This document shows positions 33,713-43,743 of a stretch of 64,000 nt of DNA, one piece after another. Below the pieces are notes generated by a model. It searched no databases. It had not been told where the DNA came from and saw nothing but the letters and a program-made list of their open reading frames with translations. Position 1 is the first letter of the stretch. The number at the start of each line of letters is the position of its first letter. The position numbers and the translations under genes were made by a program. The stretch is from positions 21,930,387 through 21,994,386 of the forward strand of contig CM034392.1 of assembly GCA_019925095.2 (NCBI GenBank), given 5' to 3'. Source of the stretch: Dendrolimus kikuchii. Lineage: Eukaryota; Arthropoda; Insecta; Lepidoptera; Lasiocampidae.

Positions 33713-33937
33713 TTGATTATTAGAGTCGTAGGTCAAGTTCTGGTGTGGGATACACGGGACATATATTGTTCTACGTGGATAGTGATATGTACAGATATTT
33801 TGGTAGAAACAAGATATTTGATAGAGCATTTAATTTTATATACGTTTGGCACTGTTACTTATACATGTCAAAAAATGTATACGAAGTCAATAGATTTGAC
33901 TCATAATCAGCTTAATAAAACCAATAACAATAACTAA
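33713..33937 (+). pseudogene. possible gustatory receptor fragment
   Basis: A 74-codon open stretch reads IYCSTWIVICTDILVETRYL, continuing IEHLILYTFGTVTYTCQKMY. Its pattern (Y----W----D---ETRY--EH-I) parallels the transmembrane-4 region of GR1 (EYNVYLIIQFWVDFRYFAEN). It lies on the same strand, 3 kb past the last cluster member. No splice donor or other exon was found. It may be an older, more diverged GR or a chance ORF. Confidence 0.35.
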
Positions 33938-34084
33938 CTAACTAAATAACCAATAAAAATTGCTGTATGGGTTAAATATATAGAAAATTATCGTTTTTTT
34001 CTAAACATCTAGTAATATCTGAACAGGGCGACAACTAATTTTTCTGCTCCACCTACATCGCCAGATAAGTTAAGCATTTCCTTT

Positions 34085-34195
34085 AAGTTAGGTTGCCTGG
34101 AAGAGATCGTTTTATTAAGAATTGTCTTGCCAGCAAGTATTGTTATTTTTTTTGTAATTGTTTATTTTGATGAGCAATAAAGTGTTATCTACCTG
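34085..34195 (+). repeat. LINE 3' end fragment
   Basis: 'aggttgcctggaagagatcg' and 'gatgagcaataaagtgtt' match the tail described at 18120 (gggttgcctggaagagatcg; ggtgaacaataaagagtt). Confidence 0.45.
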
Positions 34196-34212
34196 TCTAC
34201 ATATATTTTTAT

Positions 34213-34529
34213 TCGTGCAGGAGCGGAGAAAGAATACAATTTCTTACGACCGGGCGGCCTGTCGTAAGAGGCGATTAAACATCCCACAGCCAGGCGGTAG
34301 GGTATTTACCCGACTGGATGGCGACCACCCCTGTTCTAGAGTATGCCGCCATAACAACCTTGTGTTGTGTTCCGGCATTAGTGACCAGGTTTCAGTCTCC
34401 CTTAAGAGAGCAGCAGCGCATTTGTAGCACCTTTGGTGTTACAAATGTCCATAAGCAATGGTAACCGCTTTCCATCAAGTGGGCCGTCTGCCTGTCTTCT
34501 GAACTCCTGCAATAAAAAAATAAAAAAAA
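34213..34529 (+). repeat. SINE-like family A, full-length
   Basis: From 'attcgtgcaggagcggag' to 'ctcctgcaataaaaaaataaaa'. Confidence 0.8.
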
Positions 34530-34859
34530 CATATAACCATCAAGACCCTAAAGTTGAGAAATATCTTAATTTTATAGGAGAACAGCTATTTGGATGTTAA
34601 TAATTAATGATATCTACTTATCTACCACGTGGTGGAACGACTGCTGTTATCGTAATTTGTCAAATGCTACACACCTAAGTCTCGAAACTTAATCAGGAAT
34701 TACCAAGATTGTATAACAATATATCAAGTAAGTTATGAACTATGTGACAACTTCGAAATGTAGCGATATTAAGTAGATACTAGATACCAGTATACGAGGA
34801 CTGCATCTAAAGACAATATCATAACTTTAATTCCTGCTTATCCAGTATTACAATTAGAG

Positions 34860-34990
34860 CAGCTCATAAATGTTCCAATGGAATGGACAGTATATCTGTC
34901 ACGCTAATCCAATGCGGCTTGGTGGGTTTCACACATCGATTATCTCGACATACAAGTTTCATCACGATATTTTTCTTCACAGTTCGCACT
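34860..34990 (-). repeat. tRNA-derived SINE T1, headless fragment
   Basis: 'gcagctcataaatgttccaa', 'gcggcttggtgggtttcaca', 'cgattatctcgacata' and 'catcacgatatttttcttca' follow the T1 body at 31692 without its tRNA-like head. Confidence 0.5.
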
Positions 34991-35089
34991 TAAATATTTA
35001 GTACATTCCTTTTACTTGTACCTATTTATGACGTTATAGGTAAGTTGGTGGGTACTCTGTAAGATTGATCAGAACAACTGAGGAACGGA

Positions 35090-35155
35090 ATAGGTATCGC
35101 AAACTTGGGGAGGCCTACGTCTAAAAGTGGACTACGGTTGGATGACGACAAGTTA
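35090..35155 (+). pseudogene. decayed LINE C-terminus
   Basis: 'cttggggaggcctacgtcta' encodes LGEAYV then a stop, as in 17786-17915 (LGEAYVQQW). A tiny remnant. Confidence 0.4.
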
Positions 35156-35305
35156 GTACGCTTGTACAAAATCTAAGAGACTGCAATGTAATTATAGATG
35201 TCGCGATTCCCCATGATGGCAACCTCGTGAAAACCGAGAAAGAAAAAGAAGTATACTGATCTTGCTCACGAGGTTTCTGCCTTGTGGAACTTGGACTCTT
35301 CAATT

Positions 35306-35618
35306 ATTTTTTTTATTGCAGGATATCAGCAGACAGGCAGACGGCCCACTTGATGGAAAGCAGTTACCATTGCCTATGGACATTTGCAACACCAAAGTTG
35401 CTACAAATGCGCTGCTGCTCTCTTAAGGGAGACTGGAACCTGGTCACTAATGCCATAACACAACTCAAGGTTGTTATGGCGACATACTTTAGACCAGGGG
35501 TGGTAGCCATCCAGTCGGGCAAATGCCCTACCACCTGGCTGTGGGTTGTTAAGTCGCCTCTTACGACAGGCCGCCCGGCCGCAGTAAATTGTATTCTTTC
35601 TCCGTTCCCGCACGGATA
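35306..35618 (-). repeat. SINE-like family A, full-length
   Basis: Poly-T then 'ggatatcagcagacagg' to 'ccgttcccgcacggata'. Confidence 0.8.
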
Positions 35619-35936
35619 ATATATTAATAGATTAGTACTAGTACCGATAGTGATGTTAGTGAATGGACTAATAGCGAAGAGCCTTGACCGTCATCTTGAA
35701 AGACTCTCGCTTGGTATCTGGGTGAAGGGTCGGATGCAGAAGGCCCGTATTGTGTGAAGGTTCCTGTCTCTGAAGTCTTAACCACCGGTAGCTTGGACCC
35801 TAGACCCCACTGCCAGCGGACATGGGACATGTAAGTTTATAAAAAGTATCTCTTATATTGATTATCCGCTCCACTATTTGTGGTTTCTATTATATGAATT
35901 CGACTTTTGCCTTATGCCTATTTACTTAAAAAATCT

Positions 35937-36075
35937 GACGGCCTCTGTGGTTGATCGGGCTAAGCCTTTGCCGGCGTAGCCACTGCAACGCAGAGGCTCC
36001 GGGTTCGATTCCTGGTATAGTAAATTTCGGAAACGTATTTTCTCCGTTGTTTAACAGAGTAGGATCTGCAAATCA
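35937..36075 (+). repeat. tRNA-derived SINE T2, copy 1
   Basis: 'cctctgtggttgatcgggct' (A-box-like TGGTTGANCGG) and B box GGTTCGATTCC at 36002-36012, then 'ctggtatagtaaatttc-gaaacgtattttctccgtt' as in 48515 and 59849. Confidence 0.7.
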
Positions 36076-36811
36076 GCAACTTTACAGGAGAGCGCTCCGA
36101 AGTTTGAATTGCTTATATTTTTTTTACTACAAGAATTAAATTTAAAAAAAAAATATTATTTGTTAATATATGTACGAGAGCTTATTTGCAATGCAATTAA
36201 ATAACATTATTACTTATCTAAATATTTGAAAAGCTAGTAATGGCTTTGTTATCCGTACATGGCTCATCATGATTTGTCGGATCTGTCACATCCAACAAAG
36301 TTACATGGACAAACATATTTATTCTTTGTAAGAAGTTCCACATACAACATTGTTATTAGTAAATCCTGTTTAAGTTTATGTCGTATCTAAATTGATATTA
36401 TAAATTAAACACATTTTTTAATAAATTTGTTTCACAAATAACAAACAATCAAACATAATTGACAATTTAGGAACAAAATGAAAACAATCTTTATCATAAA
36501 ATTTGTAAAAGTATTAATTATAAAGTCTACCTGTATGAATGGCACTTAATAATCACATTTCAGGTTTCATTAGCTTAGATAATCAGTCTTAGTAATTGCT
36601 TTCTTACAAAAATAGAAAATATTCTTAATAATTATCTTGGAAAAACTTTTCTAAAAATTAACAAAAAAAAAAAAAAAATTCGCTGTTACTCTCAAAACAA
36701 AACAGTTCACAAAATAATCTCTCTAAAACATCAACAATCACAATCATTTTACTACAGTAATTAAAAAGTTTAAAGAACAACAAAAAGTTTCATTCATATT
36801 AAAATCAGTCT
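36076..36811. other. AT-rich stretch downstream of transposase remnant
   Basis: No supported feature. An A-run at 36661-36678 and many 'aaacaatc' words; could be the 3' flank of the minus-strand pseudogene that follows. Confidence 0.3.
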
Positions 36812-38028
36812 TTAATCTTCTTCTGAAAGTATCTCTTGAGCATTGTTACAAAATTTTAAGTTTTCATAAAAGCTATGGTACTTCTCCGGAATTATTCCAT
36901 TTTGACACAAATTCATTAAATCTTTATGTTTATCACGACTCTCCATTATAGGCTTGCTTGATTTGAAAATCACGATCTGTTTGTACTTCTGTTACCAGAT
37001 CTCAAAACGATTACAGTTTTTGGTTCATCAAAATTATATTTATATTCTATCCTATCATAGTGCTGTGCATGTACTTTTACCTCTCTCAAACGAGTCCACT
37101 GTATTTCCTCATTGTCTGTGTTTTTGTTCCAATTTTTATTACTTAACAAAGACTTAAAATCAAGTATATCAGAAGTTGTCATTTCTTTTACTATATAAGG
37201 TTTACCTTCAGCTTTAGCCCAACGAACGAGGCAATACCATTCTTCTGGTACATAAATGAGCTTTCGGTCACTAGGACCGCTCAATAGTGGAATGTACACT
37301 GTCCCCCTCGTTCTGGGTATGTCCTTTCTCAAGAAATCGGTGTGTGATAGTTACCCCAAATTCTTTCACAGCATTCTTTCACAAAGGTACAGAGCAAAAA
37401 CAATTCGGCCCGGCGCAGTTATCAGACCAGAATCTAAATGATTTCACTCCTTGTAAAGCTTTTTGTTTTATAAATTGATAGATACAACTGGAGACTTCAT
37501 TTGCGCCACGTTTTGCGATGGCCTCATGCCACATAAAGCAGGTAGCTTCTTTTGTAGCTAACTCATATAAAGTGAAATTTAGCGTAGATAATTTTCTTTT
37601 ATAATAAAACACACTCACGTCTCCATGTGGTGTAATTAAAACTTTTTCGAAATCAAAAGTAGCAGCAATAATTTCTTTATTTGTCTGGGCTTCATTTTTA
37701 TCCTGTTGTTTTAAATGACGCGCAACATTTTTAGCTGTTTGATGTTTTAAGAACGCAGACTTTTCTTCTTCTGTCGGAATGTTCTTGTTATTATATATAT
37801 GACAAATATCACAAAGATCTTTCTTAGGTTTATGAAAGCCTATATTGAAATTAGCATTTAATATATCACGATATTGTCGTTTAGTTAATGCTTTGCTACC
37901 ATATTTATCAGCATGACCATTCGCAATACAAAGAAAACATCCGAGATGCACTTTTCCCCCTTCCAAGTACAATTTATTTGAATTTTGTCGAGCATAGTGA
38001 GATGCCCTAAAGGAAATGAGTTTACATG
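36812..38028 (-). pseudogene. DUF7869-like transposase gene, frameshifted
   Basis: Minus strand, read from 38028. FRASHYARQNSNKLYLEGG, then RQYRDILNANFNIGFHKPKK with DLCDIC, then ATFDFEKVLITPHGDVSVFYYKRKL, WHEAIAKRGANEV and FWSDNCAGPN are in one frame (to 37379). The frame then shifts twice to AVKEFGVTITHRFLEKGHTQ and NEGDSVHSTIERS, again to LIYVPEEWYCLVRWAKAEGK, and once more to RDKHKDLMNLCQNGIIPEKY ending EILSEED and a stop at 36812. These motifs match a large insect family I associate with DUF7869, thought to be RNase H-fold (DDE/D-like) transposases. D of FDFEK and D of WSDNCAG would be active-site acidic residues. At least three frame breaks make it inactive. The 5' end is cut by the SINE at 38033. 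Confidence 0.6.
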
Positions 38029-38032
38029 ATCA

Positions 38033-38165
38033 CACACCTTTGGTGTTGCAAATGTCCATAGGCGATGGTAACCGCTTTCATACCGCCGTAACTTCCATCG
38101 TTATTCCATCGGCCCATCAAGTGGGCCGTCTGCCTGTCTGCTGAACTCCTGCAATGAAAAAAAAA
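38033..38165 (+). repeat. SINE-like family A fragment with a 34-base insert
   Basis: 'cacctttggtgttgcaaatg' to 'ctcctgcaatgaaaaaaaa'. Between 'ccgcttt' and 'ccatcaagtgggcc' are extra bases ('cataccgccgtaacttccat', then 'cgttattccatcggc') not present in any other copy. Confidence 0.65.
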
Positions 38166-38744
38166 TGTGACAATATAAACAAGCATGAGTCATAATTTTT
38201 ATTTAAATCATCAATGCCCGGTTTCTGAGGTACTTTTAACTGTAGTATATCTGTTCGCTAGCGCTCTCGGTTTAATAACTTATAAAATTGCGTTTTGAAC
38301 ATACCATCGTACGATAGTTAAACTAGGTTCAACTTAACTGACCAATATTAGGCGTTTATCTATTCCATATATTTGTTTGACGTTTTGTTGTTGACGTTTA
38401 TGTTTGATGTAAAAAATACCTATTAGATATTCCTTCTTAAATAGATCTATCTAGTGGCGAGTTTTGGTACTAGTTGTAGGTTAACAGTTAACCTAAGTTT
38501 ATCTATTACATAACTTTATGGAATCAATTGTTATTGAACTCATAACTGTGATACAGGTTTTTCATTTTTATTTTTAAGCTAGGTTTATTTATAGGATTGT
38601 CTTACTATTTATTACTTAGTTTATTTTTGTATTTAAACTTATTTTTAAGTTAGTTTAGCTTTTTTCCGTATGTATTCAATTGTTATTGTTATTAATAAAT
38701 AAATAAATATCTTTTTCTACTCATAACTGGTAACCTAAGAGAGT
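38166..38744. other. AT-rich unannotated stretch
   Basis: No supported feature; 'gtaacctaagagagtgtcgg' at the right end may already belong to LINE F. Confidence 0.3.
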
Positions 38745-39060
38745 GTCGGAGTGAAGGTAAGGAAAGGAATGCTCCGGTGGTTCGGGCATGTGTAAAGAAT
38801 GCTTGATGAAAGAATGACTAAACAGATATACAATGCAAAAGTGGATGTATGCAGAAGTCGTGGAAGGCCACGACACACCTTCCATGATCAAATTGATCGT
38901 GTATTAGCAGAAGGTGATGTCAGGAGCCTTAAGAACAGACGAGTCATGACAAGAGATGAATCTCTAAGAAGCAAATAAGGTGTGTAAGAATAAGCCTGAA
39001 TGGCGCTCTGTTGTTCGTGCCTGCCCCGCAAGGGAACTGGCGTGAAGTTATGTATGTACA
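38745..39060 (+). pseudogene. LINE F C-terminus, decayed copy
   Basis: Frame reads MLRWFGHV, a stop, RMLDERMTKQIYNAKVDV, CRSRGRPRHTFHDQIDRV and LAEGDVRSLKNRR, then loses frame. Ends in 'aagttatgtatgtac', the start of a (TATG)n tail. The same ending is seen reversed at 46456 and 49815. A non-LTR retrotransposon C-terminus. Confidence 0.6.
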
Positions 39061-39398
39061 ACTGGTAACCTCAGATACCGGGCACAAGTGAACCAAATAT
39101 TTATATTGTTTATTAAATCGTTTTTAAATTAGATTCACATAATATTCGGGTCGTAGGAGCGCCTCACGGGGCCCCTCTTTACTCTCTACGGCGCACCAGG
39201 CCGCCATGGCGCACTCTTTGAGAACCCCTGAATTAGAGCATAAAGTAGGGATTTTGTGGTCAAAAATGTAGTCATAGAAATTTAAAAAACTTGGTTGCGA
39301 ACAATTTTGTACTTAAGAGAATCTCGTCCTACCATTTCGTATCTTTCGCTCTAATTTTTTCATTATAAAAGAAGACACCGACAACTTATAGTAGGTAC

Positions 39399-39752
39399 TA
39401 GCTGACCCGGCAAACTTCGTACCGCCTCAGAATCAATAGATAAAAAAGCTCAATGATAAATTCAGAATACGTTTGACATTCAAAACAAAAAAAAAGCTTC
39501 ACTTTTAAGTTTAATTGATTTCTAAACGACGGTAGGAATATCAAATGTATGACAGATAATAAAGCAGGTTTCTAAGGGAAAGCGAAATTGTTGTTTTTGC
39601 TATATTCCAAGCATTTTTTTTTCATATTTACTCACCTTTTAAACCTCTGGACTTCCACAAATAATTCAAAACCAAAATTAGCCAAATCAGCCGTTCTCGA
39701 GTTTTAGAGAGACTAACGAACAGCATTTGATTTTTATATATATACCTAGATA
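39399..39752 (+). repeat. dispersed repeat D, longest copy
   Basis: 'ctagctgacccggcaaactt' to 'gagttttagagagactaacg', then 'gatttttatatatatac'. Contains 'tttctaaacgacgg' shared with 14864. Non-coding. Confidence 0.6.
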
Positions 39753-40159
39753 ATAGAAAATGTTGGGCGCTAAGAAGACGTGATTATTAAATATACGAGA
39801 GGTCTACGTTGTTACGAGATATATTTTCAAGTGTAACTTCAACGGTGGCAGAAACAACTTAAGACAGCCACGCATTCCAATATTAAATTCAAATTTAACA
39901 TATACAAAAAGTTTGTATATTCATCAGAAAATTCACCATATTCATATATTACAAAGTTCCACACATTTACCTTCGCCGTTAGAAATTACCTCCATCATTT
40001 CAATAATCCCGTATATATTATAATCCAGATGGCATAATATGAACATAAAGATTTACCTTTTCTGACCGTAATAAATCCTAATCGAATACGAGCACTTCAA
40101 TAACGAGATTATCTTATTCATAATCCTCTTCACGTGTGAAGATATTTTCATTCTATCGT

Positions 40160-40470
40160 ACTAATATATAAATGCGACACATTTCATATTTGTTTGTTTC
40201 TTTTTCGTGTCCTTCACACGACTCATTTTCATTCAAATTTGTACATATAAGATGAATCAAATCTTAAACTATATACTAAATAGCGTAAAACACTCAAAGG
40301 AGTCTTGAGACCGATTTTGATGAAAATTGAAGTGGTATCGTTAAATTTAGATTTTGAAAAATCATTTGTCTTGTCAGAAATCCAATCGGCCGATTTTGAT
40401 AAAAATTGACACACATTCTGTATTATTGTATCAAATCACAGTGTAGCTTGTTAGGATCAATTTCTGTAAA
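40160..40470. repeat. dispersed repeat I, copy 2
   Basis: Shares ordered blocks with 119-300: 'cactcaaaggagtctt', 'accgattttga', 'ggccgattttga' and 'aggatcaatttct'. Confidence 0.4.
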
Positions 40471-40689
40471 AGAATGTGATACGACAAACCAAAAGGGTTC
40501 TGTACATTAATTACCTCATCTCATTTTATTCAATATAGAAATGACGAAATTAATCAATTTTTAATAGAAATCTGTAAATTAATATCTGAAACGCACGTTA
40601 TTTTACTCCAATCAATCAAATCAGTCAATAAGTAAACATGGATTGCATGCAAACGAGATGCGGTCAAATAACCGAAGCAATTCGACGTT

Positions 40690-40755
40690 TAATTCACTCC
40701 ATCGGATCTCTCACTCTTTACAAGAGACATGGTTAGCACAAGGCGAACTGTTTCA
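40690..40755 (+). repeat. repeat H, left part before LINE G copy 2
   Basis: 'ctcactctttacaagagaca', 'ggttagcacaaggcgaactg', 'tttca'; H resumes at 41195 with the duplicated bases and 'cgccaacgcgaagttc'. Confidence 0.5.
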
Positions 40756-41194
40756 GGGAGAGAGGTACAAGTGCGCACCATGCGCCTCACGGGTACCGAC
40801 GTCAGTCGGGGTCCCGGAGGTGCAGATATGCGCATGACTTCCCCCCTTGAAAATACCGCTGCAGGGGGTCCCTAGCATCTAGGGAGCAGAGGATTCTTCA
40901 CCCCTGTTGACGAAGTGAGTTTGCACTGCCTCCCGGAGCATTCTATAGCACTGATGCGCTAGGATCAGCGTGAGCGTAACTACGTTCTAAGTCTCACGCT
41001 CTTCCTGCCATAAGCGAGGGGCACATGGGAGGAGCGTGGTTTTAGTGGAGGATTGAGAACTCGAGTCTCCCCACAATCCGGACGATTAGTATTTGGATTG
41101 CCCCTTTGGGAATGCCTCCATAATCGACTATGGTCTAATTCCTAGCAAAGGACCCGGTATTGTGCGAAATGCATTTCCCCCGCCTTAAAAAAAA
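40756..41194 (+). mobile_element. R1-clade LINE G, 3' UTR insertion (copy 2) with 15-bp TSD
   Basis: Bounded by AGGCGAACTGTTTCA (40741-40755 and 41195-41209); poly-A at 41187-41194. Content matches the end of 19797-20368: 'gggtaccgacgtcagtc', 'cgcagatatgcgc' (here 'tgcagatatgcgc'), 'tacgttctaagtctcacgct', 'aaaggacccggta'. Strongly 5'-truncated; almost no coding sequence. Confidence 0.75.
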
Positions 41195-41209
41195 AGGCGA
41201 ACTGTTTCA

Positions 41210-41837
41210 CGCCAACGCGAAGTTCAGTGAGATAGCGAGTATGGCTCTACCACTTCAAAAACAACCAACAAATACATATAAACAACCCAGTTATAAAGCC
41301 ATAAAAAATAAAAGCTAAATCTCTATATAAAACTACCCGCAAAACCAAGTAGCTTAACAGGCATTTCGTCGGATTACGTAATTACACCTCACCCAGTCTG
41401 CCTAACGGCAAGTACATTATTTGATTCCTAGTTTCCCACTAATCTTTGGAATTTTGCAGATTTTTCTTTTTCGACAGATTTAAGACTTCATCTCAGACGA
41501 ACGAATAAAAGTATAGATGGAACCTATGTGAACTAAAGCGCCAAAGGAAATTAAACATTTTTTTAAATTTGTATGCGTAAACTTATTAGTACATAAGGCT
41601 TTCGTCCGTGTGGCTAACAGTAAAGGCTGACTTACGTTGATCCTGGATCCAGATGCTGACTCAGGGAGCGAACGCACTTCAAAATATTCAAAATTTTACA
41701 AAAAGATTCGTTTTGCCCAAAAAGATATTTATTTGACATACAGGACAGGCAGATTTCAACATCGTAGTTATTTTTTTCTGTTATTTTTTAATTTGTGTTT
41801 AATTAATTAATAGCAGTGAAGATATCAAATTGCATTT
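41210..41837. other. unannotated stretch
   Basis: The first about 50 bases are the right arm of repeat H ('ggctctaccactt' recurs near 20440). The rest has no recognised content. Confidence 0.3.
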
Positions 41838-43023
41838 CTTTTTATGTAAGTTCAGTAGACAGGCAGACAGTCCACCTGATGGAAAGCAGTTACCATGACC
41901 ATATGGACATTAGTAACACTTAAGGTGCTACCAATGTGCTGCCGCTCTCTAAAAGAAGTCTGGAACCTGGCCACTAATTCCGGAACATAACTCAGGGTTG
42001 TTATGGTCGTGGGAAGAACGCTTCAGACACCCCAGCGCGGGCCACGCCACCATCGAAGCGGTGCGGCCTGTCCTGCAGGAATGGACCGGACGTAGACACG
42101 GCACCCTGAAGTTCCGGCTGACACAGGTCCTCTCGGGACACGGCTGCTTCGGAAGGTACCTGTGTCACCTTGGCCGCGAGCCGACGTCAGAGTGACATCA
42201 TTGCGACACCGGCAACGAGGATACGGCGCTGCACACACTTCAGGAGTGTCCTGCCTAGACAGAACAGCGCCGAGACCTCGTTGCCGTTACTGGACATGAC
42301 CTCTCGCTCCCGGCCGTGGTACGCACCCTGGTCGGGAGCCCAACAGGACGGGACGCCGTCTCGTCCTTCTGCGAGCGCGTTATGCTTGCGAAGGAGGAGG
42401 CACATCACTGCTCCGCTCCCACCAAAGGAGGACGTGTCGGCGCCGGAGGGCCAGCCAGGACCTTCGGCCACCGTGAGCTGCCTCTTGGGGTATAGAGGTT
42501 GTTACTCACCTGCACATGCCATCGAGGTGGGGGCGCGAATGTTCCGCGCGCGCTCACCTCTCCTCCCAAGGGGCGAGTTACAGACCGCCCCATGCCTAGA
42601 GAGCATGATGACGCCAGGGAATAAAATAGTCCCCCGGCAGTGGAAGAGACCTCGCGAGGCCCACGCCTGCCAGAGCTGCAGAGAGGCTAGGTCATATACC
42701 CGTAGCCCTGGCATAAAGCGAAGGACGGAACACCCAGGGGTTTTAGTGGGTATCCCGAATCGGGGAGTGGCAATAGCATGGCACCAGTACTGACTGGGCA
42801 TGCTAGTGCCACCCCCGACCTGGCAAATCTCACACTAGGTCGCGAATTATCCCTTCAAGGTTCTGCCCTTGTCGCGGCTTAGTCCGCGGATTTCCCCTGG
42901 ATAAAAAAAAGGGTTGTTATGGTCAGGGGTATGCAATCGGACAAATGGCTGTGGGTTGTTTTGTCACCACTTACGATTGGCTGCCCGGCCGCAGGAAATT
43001 CTTTCTCCGTTCCTGTACGGATA
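41838..43023 (-). repeat. SINE-like family A split by LINE R
   Basis: Left half 41838-42008 (gttcagtagacaggcagaca ... ggttgttatggtc) and right half 42911-43023 (gttatggtcaggggtatgca ... ccgttcctgtacggata) form one copy interrupted by a 902-bp LINE. Confidence 0.75.
42009..42910 (+). mobile_element. R1-clade LINE family R, 5'-truncated, 14-bp TSD
   Basis: GC-rich 902-bp insert in SINE A, flanked by GGGTTGTTATGGTC (41995-42008 and 42911-42924), with a terminal poly-A. One frame from about 42010 reads HATIEAVRPVLQEW, LKFRLTQVLSGHGCFGRYLC, GREPTSE, a stop where Cys is expected, HHC, NEDTALHTLQECPA, a stop where Trp is expected, LSLPAVVRTL and SFCERVMLAKEEA. This is the post-catalytic end of an R1-clade reverse transcriptase with its C-C-H-C knuckle. 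About 430 bases of 3' UTR follow. Two nonsense codons show it is dead. Confidence 0.8.
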
Positions 43024-43120
43024 GCTGGTAGCACTTTTGTTGTTACAAATATCCAAAGGCGATGGTAACCGCTTTCCGTCAGGTGGGTTGTCTGCCTGTC
43101 TACTGAACTCATGCAATATA
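43024..43120 (+). repeat. SINE-like family A tail, head-to-head with the previous copy
   Basis: 'gctggtagcacttttgttgt' to 'actcatgcaatata'. It abuts the 5' end of the minus copy directly, forming an inverted pair. Confidence 0.65.
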
Positions 43121-43743
43121 GAAATAAATATTCGTAACCCATGTATCAGACTCGGTTACTGCCACGAATAGCATATTATTTCGGATATCCGATAGTTTTG
43201 ACTACGGTTAAGGACCTCCATAACATCCCTAATTATTCTTCAATCCAATATCTTAAGAACGGGCCAGAACCTTCCAACCTTATTGAGTGAATAATTGGTC
43301 TGTAGACTGTCATCCATCCAGCGGGCAACTTCCAATTGAATTTGACGTATAGCCGCAAATTGTCAATCGCTCCGCCTCACCCAGCCACGACTGATGGCTG
43401 AGATTAAACGCTGATGAATTGAATGTGTAACTGAAGGTGATAGAATTGCCGTTCTAATTGAATTATTACCACTGGCACGTGGAATGGCGTGTCACTAAGG
43501 GTCGTACAAACGTATTGATCACATGTTAGAAGTGTTAGAACTAACAGCTGTTAGCACTATAACTTTCCACGCTTGTTATCAATATAAACCTCATATAAAC
43601 ATTAGACGTAATGTGAGAGTTTATTAGGGTTCCGTATTCGGTTTGGCACACACGGAATACTTATAAAAGCGTTATGTCCGACCATACGTCTGTCTGTCCG
43701 TCTTTGTACATCACATATTGTCGGTCTATCTTCATTTAATATA
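43121..43743. other. unannotated stretch
   Basis: No supported feature; base composition near balanced, no ORF of interest. Confidence 0.3.

Noticed and set aside
42170..42801. Open frame of 207 codons (plus) and several opposite frames
   Set aside because: They are GC-rich shadow frames of the R1-clade LINE 42009-42910; its true frame is the one with FRLTQVLSGHGCF.
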